A stretch of 64,000 nucleotides of DNA from Betaproteobacteria bacterium (GTDB lineage: Bacteria > Pseudomonadota > Gammaproteobacteria > Burkholderiales > Burkholderiaceae_C): the NCBI GenBank assembly GCA_947453725.1, contig CANGHH010000003.1:186001-250000 (forward strand). The letters are read 5' to 3'. The notes beneath the pieces were generated by a model, which worked only from the letters and a program-made list of their open reading frames with translations, was not told the DNA's origin and searched no databases. The position numbers and the translations under genes are program-made. How positions within the stretch are numbered: position 1 is the first letter of the stretch; the number at the start of each line of letters is the position of its first letter. Positions 58,311-64,000 of the stretch are shown here, piece after piece.

Positions 58311-59159
58311 TCAGCGGCCACGCAGGTGGGTCAGCGTCGCGATCCACAGCTTGCGCAGCGGCGTCAGCGAGGTCCGCTGGTGCAGCACCTGGAAGTTCTG
58401 GGTCTCGATCTCGCGCAGCAGCGTGCGGTAGATGTTGGCCATCATCAGCCCCGGCTTCTGCACGTGGCGGTCGGCTTCCGGCAGCAGGGCCAGCGCGCTG
58501 TCGTAGGCGGCATGCGCGCGTTCAGCCTGGAAGCGCATCAGCGCGCTGAAACGCTCGCTGTAGCCCCAGGGCGCATCGCGCTTCAGCAGTTCGTGGGCCT
58601 TGACGTCGAAGCGCTGCAGTTCCGACACTGGCAGGTAGATGCGGCCGCGCCGGGCGTCGTCGCCGACGTCGCGGATGATGTTGGTCAGCTGCATGGCCAG
58701 TCCCAGCTGGTGGGCGTACTGCACCGTGGCGGCCTCGTTGCGGCCGAAGATGTTGGCCGCGACTTCGCCGACCACGCCGGCCACCAGGTGGCAGTAGCGC
58801 TGCAGCGCCGGGTAGTCCAGGAAGCGGGTCTGGTCGAGGTCGGTCTGGCAGCCTTCGATGACGGCCTGCAGGTGCGCCGCGGTGATGCCGTAGTCGGCCG
58901 CCAGCGGCAGCAGCGCCTGCGTCACCGGGTGGCTGGGCTGACCGGCGTAGGCCTGCGCCACTTCCTGGCGCCACCAGTGCAGCTTGGTGGCGGCCAGCGC
59001 CGGGTCGCTGACCTCGTCGACCACGTCGTCCACCTCGCGGCAGAAGGCGTAGAAGGCGGTGATCGCCGCCCGCCGCGGCGGTGGCAGGAAGAGGAAGGCG
59101 TAGTAGAACGAGGAGCCGCTCCTTGCGGCCTTGTCCTGGACATACTGCTGCGGTGTCAT
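58311..59159 (-). CDS. hpnD: Presqualene diphosphate synthase HpnD
   Basis: 282 aa trans-isoprenyl synthase. First Asp-rich motif 'AFCREVDDVVDE' (about 38-49) and second 'IIRDVGDDARRGRIYLP' (about 160-176) bind Mg2+-diphosphate. Joins two farnesyl diphosphates to presqualene diphosphate. ATG overlaps the hpnC stop (ATGA). Confidence 0.93.
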   Translation of the reverse strand: MTPQQYVQDKAARSGSSFYYAFLFLPPPRRAAITAFYAFCREVDDVVDEVSDPALAATKLHWWRQEVAQAYAGQPSHPVTQALLPLAADYGITAAHLQAVIEGCQTDLDQTRFLDYPALQRYCHLVAGVVGEVAANIFGRNEAATVQYAHQLGLAMQLTNIIRDVGDDARRGRIYLPVSELQRFDVKAHELLKRDAPWGYSERFSALMRFQAERAHAAYDSALALLPEADRHVQKPGLMMANIYRTLLREIETQNFQVLHQRTSLTPLRKLWIATLTHLRGR

Positions 59160-59989
59160 GCCGCCACTGCCCGCATGCGCAGCGCGCGCCAGAGCAGCAG
59201 TGGGCCGTCTCGGCGGCGCAGGGCAGGGCGGCAGTTCAGAGCGGCATGGTCCATCTGGCGGATTTTCTCAAGAATCCGCAGCCCGCCCTGCACCACCAGG
59301 CGCAATTCCCAGCCGGCACGTCCCGGCACGGCCAGCGCCAGCGGCGCACCGCAGCGCATCAGTGCCTCGGACCAGTCGCACAGTTCGCGCACCAGCTGGC
59401 GTGCGGCGGGGCTGTCCTGGCCGGCTGCCAGCGCCTGCAGCGGCAGGCCGTGGCGCTGCAAGTCTGCAGCGGGCACGTAGTGCCGCCCGCGCTGGCCGTC
59501 GATGCTGAGGTCTTGCCAGAAGTTGATCAACTGGAGCGCGCTGCAGAGGGCGTCCGAACGCTGCAGCGACGTCGCGTCGGCGATGCCGTACAGGTGCAGC
59601 AGCAGGCGCCCGATCGGGTTGGCCGACAGGCTGCAGTAGGCCAGCAGCGCGGCGCGGTCGGCGTAGTGCGGGTTGCGCACGTCCTGCTCGAAGGCGTCGA
59701 GCAACTGCTCCAAGAGCGCCGCGGGCAGCTGCCGGCTTTTGATGACCGCAGCCAGCGGTACGAAGACGCGCGCCCAGCGCGGCGACGGCGGCTGCCCCGC
59801 CAACGCGGCCTGCAGATCGACGCGGTAGGCGGCGAGGTCGGCCAGCCGTTCGCCGGCCGGCGCGTCGCCTTCGTCGGCGATGTCGTCGGCCGTGCGCGCG
59901 TAGTGGTAGATCGCGGTCACGGCGGGCCGCAACGCCGGCGGGCACAGCAGGGAGGCGACGGGGAAGTTTTCGTAATGTTCGATGCTCAC
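59156..59989 (-). CDS. hpnC: Hydroxysqualene synthase HpnC (GTG start)
   Basis: 277 aa. GTG at 59989 gives 'MSIEHYENFPVASLLCPPAL', the family N-terminus; the frame upstream is spurious. Asp-rich motifs 'YARTADDIADEGDAP' (about 29-43) and 'INFWQDLSIDGQRGRHYVP' are present. Converts presqualene diphosphate to hydroxysqualene. First gene of hpnCDE; no squalene-hopene cyclase is in the window. Divergent from the RND operon. Confidence 0.92.
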   Translation of the reverse strand: MSIEHYENFPVASLLCPPALRPAVTAIYHYARTADDIADEGDAPAGERLADLAAYRVDLQAALAGQPPSPRWARVFVPLAAVIKSRQLPAALLEQLLDAFEQDVRNPHYADRAALLAYCSLSANPIGRLLLHLYGIADATSLQRSDALCSALQLINFWQDLSIDGQRGRHYVPAADLQRHGLPLQALAAGQDSPAARQLVRELCDWSEALMRCGAPLALAVPGRAGWELRLVVQGGLRILEKIRQMDHAALNCRPALRRRDGPLLLWRALRMRAVAA

Positions 59990-60038
59990 GGGTACCGATT
60001 CTCGCCACTCTGCTCGGGCGTCTTCCCGAGCCCCTGGT

Positions 60039-60067
60039 TTGACAGGCCGGTCACCGCCTTTTATATT
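60039..60067 (+). promoter_or_regulatory. Near-consensus sigma70 promoter of the RND operon
   Basis: TTGACA (60039-60044), 17-bp spacer, TATATT (60062-60067): perfect -35 and 5 of 6 at -10. It is by far the best sigma70 match seen in the window. Start of transcription near 60074, 57 bases before the adaptor ATG. Confidence 0.85.
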
Positions 60068-60088
60068 AATGACTAACAAGTCATTAAT
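60065..60088. promoter_or_regulatory. Palindromic operator overlapping the RND promoter
   Basis: Ten-bp arms ATTAATGACT and AGTCATTAAT around AACA, no mismatches, covering the end of the -10 and the start site. Size and form suit a TetR/AcrR-type repressor; AT-rich in a GC-rich genome. No regulator gene is adjacent within the window. Confidence 0.75.
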
Positions 60089-60130
60089 TTGCCAGCGCCC
60101 GCCGCTGTGCGCTTTGCCAGGGTCCAGCCG

Positions 60131-61270
60131 ATGAATGCCATGCCTGTTCGACACTTCCTTTCGGCTATCGCCGTGGCCGGATTGGCCCTGCTCGGGGCTT
60201 GTGGCCGCCCTGCAGCGGCGCCGGAACCGGTGCGCGCGGTGCGCACCCTGACAGTGGCCAGCGGCAGCGCGGGCGGGTCGCACGCCTTCGCCGCCGAGGT
60301 GCGGGCGCGGGTCGAGTCGCGCCTCGGGCTGCGCGTCGCCGGCAAGCTGCTCAGCCGTTCGGCCGAAGTCGGCCAGCGGGTCCGGGCGGGGCAACTGCTG
60401 GCGCAGGCCGACACCACCGACCTGAAGCTGGCGCAGGAGGCGGCGGCAGCCGCGGTGCGCGCCGCGCAGACCAACGCCGAGCTGGCCGCGGCCGAGTTCC
60501 AGCGCTACCAGGCGCTGCGCGAGCAGGGTTTCATCGGTGCGCTCGACCTGGAGCGCCGCGAAGCCACGCTGAAGGCGCAGCAGGCCGCGCTCGAGCAAGC
60601 CCGCGCCCAGGCCCAGGTGCAGAACAACCAGGCCGGCTACGGCGCCCTGCTGGCGCCGGTGGCCGGCGTGGTCGTCGCGGTCGAGGCCGAGGTCGGCATG
60701 GTGCTGGCCGCCGGCACGCCGGTGGTCCGCCTGGCTCACGACGGCCCGCGCGACGCGGTTTTCGCCGTGCCCGAAGACCAGTTGCCGGCCATCCGCGCGC
60801 TGCAGGGTCGGGCCGGTGCGCTGAAGGTCGTCCCCTGGGGTGCGGCGGCCGGCTTGCCGGCCACGGTGCGCGAAATCGCCGCGGCGGCCGACCCGGCCAC
60901 GCGCACCTTCCTGGTCAAGGCCGACCTCGGTGGCGCGGCGCTTCAGCTGGGCCAGACCGTCAGCGTCGTCATCGACCTGCCGCCCCTGACGGGCATCACC
61001 AAGCTGCCACTGTCGGCGGTGACCCAGCAGCAGGGCCAGACCGCTGTGTGGCTGGTCGACCGCGCCAGCATGACGGTCCGGGCGCAGACCATCGTCGTGG
61101 CCGGCGCCGACGGCAACAGCGTGGTGGTGGCCAGCGGCCTGAGCCCCGGGCAGACCGTGGTGACGGCCGGTGTACATGCGCTGACGCCCGGCCAGCAGGT
61201 GAGCTTCTACGCCGAGCCGATCGCCGCTGCGCCCGCCCTGGCGGCGCCGGCTTCGGCGGCCAGCCGCTGA
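60131..61270 (+). CDS. RND efflux periplasmic adaptor lipoprotein
   Basis: 379 aa from ATG 60131. Signal sequence with lipobox LGAC; membrane-fusion-protein layout: 'SRLGLRVAGKLLSRSAEVGQ' (biotinyl-lipoyl half), an alpha-hairpin rich in Ala/Gln (about 100-175), 'APVAGVVVAVEAEVGMVLAAG' (second lipoyl half), then beta-barrel and membrane-proximal domains. Links the RND pump to an outer-membrane channel. ATG is 13 bp before the pump gene junction. Controlled by the strong promoter and palindrome upstream. Confidence 0.93.
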   Translation: MNAMPVRHFLSAIAVAGLALLGACGRPAAAPEPVRAVRTLTVASGSAGGSHAFAAEVRARVESRLGLRVAGKLLSRSAEVGQRVRAGQLLAQADTTDLKLAQEAAAAAVRAAQTNAELAAAEFQRYQALREQGFIGALDLERREATLKAQQAALEQARAQAQVQNNQAGYGALLAPVAGVVVAVEAEVGMVLAAGTPVVRLAHDGPRDAVFAVPEDQLPAIRALQGRAGALKVVPWGAAAGLPATVREIAAAADPATRTFLVKADLGGAALQLGQTVSVVIDLPPLTGITKLPLSAVTQQQGQTAVWLVDRASMTVRAQTIVVAGADGNSVVVASGLSPGQTVVTAGVHALTPGQQVSFYAEPIAAAPALAAPASAASR

Positions 61271-61283
61271 AGGGGCGCTGGCC

Positions 61284-64000
61284 ATGCAGACGACCGACAG
61301 CCAGGCCGCGCCGCGCTTCAATGTGTCGCGCTGGGCCCTCGAACACCCGGCGCTGACGCGCTACCTGATGGTGGTGCTGATGCTGCTGGGCATCACGGCC
61401 TACTTCCAGCTTGGCCAGGACGAAGACCCGCCGTTCACCTTCCGCGCCATGGTGGTGCAGGCTTTCTGGCCCGGCGCCAGTGCCTTGCAGATGGCCGAAC
61501 AGGTCACCGACAAGGTCGAGAAGACGCTGCAGGAAGTGCCCTACGCCGACAAGATCCGCAGCTTCACCAAACCCGGTGAATCGCTGACCATCTTCCAGCT
61601 GAAAGACAGTTCACCGCCGAGCGCGGTCAGCAACAGCTGGTACCAGGCGCGCAAGCGCATCGGTGACATGCGCTCGACCTTGCCGGCCGGCGTCATCGGC
61701 CCGGTCTTCAACGACGACTTCGGCGATGTCTACGGTTCGATTTTCGCGCTGTCGGCCGACGGCTTCAGCCGCGAGGAACTGCGGGTGCAGGCCGAGCGCG
61801 TGCGCCAGCAGTTGCTGAAGGTGCCCGACGTCGCCAAGGTCGAGGTCTTCGGCGCGCAGGCCGAGAAGGTCTTCATCGAGATCTCGCAGCGCCGGCTGGC
61901 CCAGCTGGGCCTGGACTTCAACCAGGTCATCGCGCAGATCGGCGCGCAGAACGCCGTCGAGAGCGCGGGCGTGCTGAACGCCGGGCTGGAAAATCTGCAG
62001 GTCCGCGTCGGCGGCCCCTTCAACTCGGTCGACGAGCTGAAGCGCTTCCCGATCCGCGCCACCAATGCCGCCACTGGGGCGTCCAGCACCCTGCAGCTGG
62101 GCGACCTGGCCGACGTGCGCCGCGACTACGCCGACCCGCCAACCACCAAGGTCCGCTTCCAGGGTCAGGAAGTGATCGCGCTGGGTGTGTCGATGGCCAA
62201 GGGCGGCGACATCATCGCACTGGGCAAGGCGCTGCAGGCCGCCGTCACGCAGGTGCAGCGTGAACTGCCGCTGGGCATCAGCGTCCAGCAGGTGCAGGAC
62301 CAGCCGACGGCGGTCACGCGTTCGGTGGGTGAATTCGTCGGCGTGCTGGTCGAGGCGGTCATCATCGTGCTGCTGGTCAGCTTCATCAGCCTGGGCCTGC
62401 ACTTCAAGCCCGGCAGCTGGCGGCCGACGCTGGACATCTGGCCCGGCCTGGTGGTGGGCATCACGATCCCGCTGGTGATGGCGATCACCTTCGTCGTCAT
62501 GTACTACTGGGGCGTCGGCCTGCACAAGATCTCGCTGGGCAGCCTGATCATCGCGCTGGGCCTGCTGGTCGACGACGCCATCATTGCCGTCGAGATGATG
62601 GTGCGCAAGCTCGAAGAGGGCTACGACAAGATGCGCGCCGCTACCTTCGCTTACGAGGTGACGGCCATGCCGATGCTGACCGGCACGCTGATCACGGCGG
62701 CGGGCTTCCTGCCGATCGGCCTGGCCAAGTCGGTGACTGGGGAATACACCTTCGCGATCTTCGCCGTGACGGCGGCGGCGCTGGTCATTTCCTGGCTGGT
62801 CTCGGTCTATTTCGTGCCCTACCTGGGTGCGGTGCTGCTGCACACCCGCCAGCAGGCCGAGGGCGACAGCCACGAGGGCGAACTCTTCGACACGCCTTTC
62901 TACAACGGCTTCCGTCGCGCCGTCGGCTGGTGCGTGGCGCACCGCTGGATCACCATCGGCCTGACCGTGCTGAGCTTCGCGCTCGGCATCGTCGGCATGG
63001 GCCGCGTGCAGCAGCAGTTCTTCCCCGATTCGAGCCGGCCCGAGATCCTGGTCGACCTGTGGCTGCCGGAGGGCTCGACCATCCAGCAGAGCGACGAAGT
63101 CGCCAAGCGCTTCGAGGCGCGGATGATGCGAGAGCCTGGCGTGGCCAGCGTCGCCACCTGGGTGGGCAGCGGGGTGCCGCGCTTCTACCTGCCGCTGGAC
63201 CAGGTCTTCCCGCAGAGCAACGTCAGCCAGGTCATCGTGCTGCCGAAAGACCTGGGAGAACGCGAAGCCCTGCGCCTGCGCCTGCCGCAACTGCTGGCCA
63301 GCGAATTCTCCGAAGTCCGGGGCCGCGTGAAGCTGCTGCCGAATGGCCCGCCGGTGGCCTATCCGGTGCAGTTCCGCGTGGTCGGCATCGACGCGCTGCA
63401 GGTTCGCGCCTGGGCCGACCAGGCCAAGGAGGTGCTGCGCGCCAACCCGAGCATGCGCGGTGTCAACGACAACTGGAACGAAGCCGTCAAGGTGCTCAGC
63501 CTGGCCGTTGACCAGGACAAGGCCCGCGCGCTTGGCGTCAGCAGCCAGGCCATCGCCCAGGCTTCGCGCACCACCCTGTCGGGCAGCACCATCGGCCAGT
63601 ATCGCGAGGGCGACAAGCTGGTCGACATCGTGCTGCGCCAGCCGCTGGCCGAGCGCAGCGCGATCACCGACATCGGCAAGGCCTATCTGCCGACGGCCAG
63701 CGGCCGCGCGGTGCCGCTGACGCAGATCGCCAAAGTCGGTTTCACCTGGGAGCCGGGCGTGCTGTGGCGCGAGGGGCGCAATTTCGCGGTGACCATCCAG
63801 GGCGACGTGATCGAAGGTGTGCAGGGCCCGACGGTCACGGCACAGGTGGGGCCGCAGTTGCAGGCGTTGGCCGCGAAGATGCCGCCGGGTTACCGCATCG
63901 AGGTTGCCGGTGCCGTCGAAGAGGCCAGCAAAGGGCAGGGATCGATTGCCGCTGGCGCGCCGGTGATGCTTTTCCTGATCTTCACGCTGCTGATGCTGCA
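61284..64000 (+). CDS. RND efflux transporter permease (3' partial)
   Basis: At least 905 residues, cut by the window end. ATG 61284; N-terminus 'FNVSRWALEHPALTRYLMVV' is the first membrane helix, followed by porter domain 'FRAMVVQAFWPGASALQMAE'. The proton-relay Asp430-Asp431 lie in 'LGLLVDDAIIAVEMMVRKLEEG', the HAE1-type motif of TM4. Second half repeats the fold ('VLSFALGIVGMG' starts TM7). Inner-membrane H+-driven pump working with the preceding adaptor; substrate unknown. Confidence 0.94.
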   Translation, partial: MQTTDSQAAPRFNVSRWALEHPALTRYLMVVLMLLGITAYFQLGQDEDPPFTFRAMVVQAFWPGASALQMAEQVTDKVEKTLQEVPYADKIRSFTKPGESLTIFQLKDSSPPSAVSNSWYQARKRIGDMRSTLPAGVIGPVFNDDFGDVYGSIFALSADGFSREELRVQAERVRQQLLKVPDVAKVEVFGAQAEKVFIEISQRRLAQLGLDFNQVIAQIGAQNAVESAGVLNAGLENLQVRVGGPFNSVDELKRFPIRATNAATGASSTLQLGDLADVRRDYADPPTTKVRFQGQEVIALGVSMAKGGDIIALGKALQAAVTQVQRELPLGISVQQVQDQPTAVTRSVGEFVGVLVEAVIIVLLVSFISLGLHFKPGSWRPTLDIWPGLVVGITIPLVMAITFVVMYYWGVGLHKISLGSLIIALGLLVDDAIIAVEMMVRKLEEGYDKMRAATFAYEVTAMPMLTGTLITAAGFLPIGLAKSVTGEYTFAIFAVTAAALVISWLVSVYFVPYLGAVLLHTRQQAEGDSHEGELFDTPFYNGFRRAVGWCVAHRWITIGLTVLSFALGIVGMGRVQQQFFPDSSRPEILVDLWLPEGSTIQQSDEVAKRFEARMMREPGVASVATWVGSGVPRFYLPLDQVFPQSNVSQVIVLPKDLGEREALRLRLPQLLASEFSEVRGRVKLLPNGPPVAYPVQFRVVGIDALQVRAWADQAKEVLRANPSMRGVNDNWNEAVKVLSLAVDQDKARALGVSSQAIAQASRTTLSGSTIGQYREGDKLVDIVLRQPLAERSAITDIGKAYLPTASGRAVPLTQIAKVGFTWEPGVLWREGRNFAVTIQGDVIEGVQGPTVTAQVGPQLQALAAKMPPGYRIEVAGAVEEASKGQGSIAAGAPVMLFLIFTLLML

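Noticed and set aside
61284..64000. RND gene as the hopanoid transporter HpnN because hpnCDE is adjacent.
   Set aside because: It is divergent, has its own adaptor and efflux-type Asp-Asp motif, and its N-terminal half matches HAE1 multidrug pumps.

Overview
The window is about 64 kb of gene-dense chromosome, very rich in G+C, with strong codon bias, many 1-4 bp gene overlaps and no integron, phage, insertion sequence or CRISPR array that I can see. Gene order (infC-rpmI-rplT-pheS-pheT-ihfA-merR-tRNA-Pro; ilvB-ilvH-ilvC-pssA-leuA; nadE-glnB; hpnC-hpnD-hpnE) and protein families (DUF3619, DUF3106) point to a betaproteobacterium of the order Burkholderiales, most likely near the Rubrivivax/Leptothrix/Ideonella group. 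The genus is inferred, not demonstrated.

Region 1 (1-19540, all on +) is a catabolic block. A branched-chain/hydrophobic amino-acid type ABC transporter (binding protein, two permeases, two ATPases) is followed by acyl-CoA beta-oxidation genes: a fused enoyl-CoA hydratase/3-hydroxyacyl-CoA dehydrogenase, a thiolase, two acyl-CoA dehydrogenases, two hotdog thioesterases, two SDRs and an MDR-family reductase. Interspersed are a haloalkane-dehalogenase-like hydrolase, a lipoprotein alpha/beta hydrolase, an ElaA-type acetyltransferase and a GST with an extra C-terminal domain. Most neighbours overlap by 4 bp, so this looks like long translationally coupled units for uptake and oxidation of acyl or hydrophobic carboxylic substrates.

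Region 2 (19542-27937): an ammonium transporter on - with a sigma54-type promoter and NtrC-like site, then a flavoprotein, tex, a TonB-dependent receptor and a patatin. Region 3 (27941-35992) is the translation operon thrS-infC-rpmI-rplT-pheS-pheT-ihfA-merR and tRNA-Pro(GGG). It has terminator hairpins directly before thrS and pheS, and infC most likely starts at ATC. Region 4 (36024-44632): a MaoC-like hydratase, a fumarase/aspartase-superfamily lyase, the divergent pair hppA/ppa (membrane and soluble pyrophosphatases), a FemAB-like protein, nadE and glnB.

Region 5 (44625-47453, -) is a five-gene operon: ECF-type sigma factor, DUF3619 membrane protein, DUF3106 exported protein, RDD membrane protein and LOG-family protein. 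The first four genes are joined by 4-bp overlaps; it is the least understood cluster here. Region 6 (47740-53946) holds branched-chain amino acid and phosphatidylserine synthesis (ilvB, ilvH, ilvC, pssA, leuA); leuA is preceded by a short ORF with four Leu codons, two of them CTA, and a terminator hairpin, i.e. a leucine attenuator. Region 7 (53989-64000): a PBP7-type peptidase, an IclR regulator, a TIGR03790 protein, the squalene genes hpnCDE on -, and the start of an RND efflux operon behind a near-consensus sigma70 promoter overlapped by a 10-bp-arm palindrome. The first and last genes are cut by the window edges.
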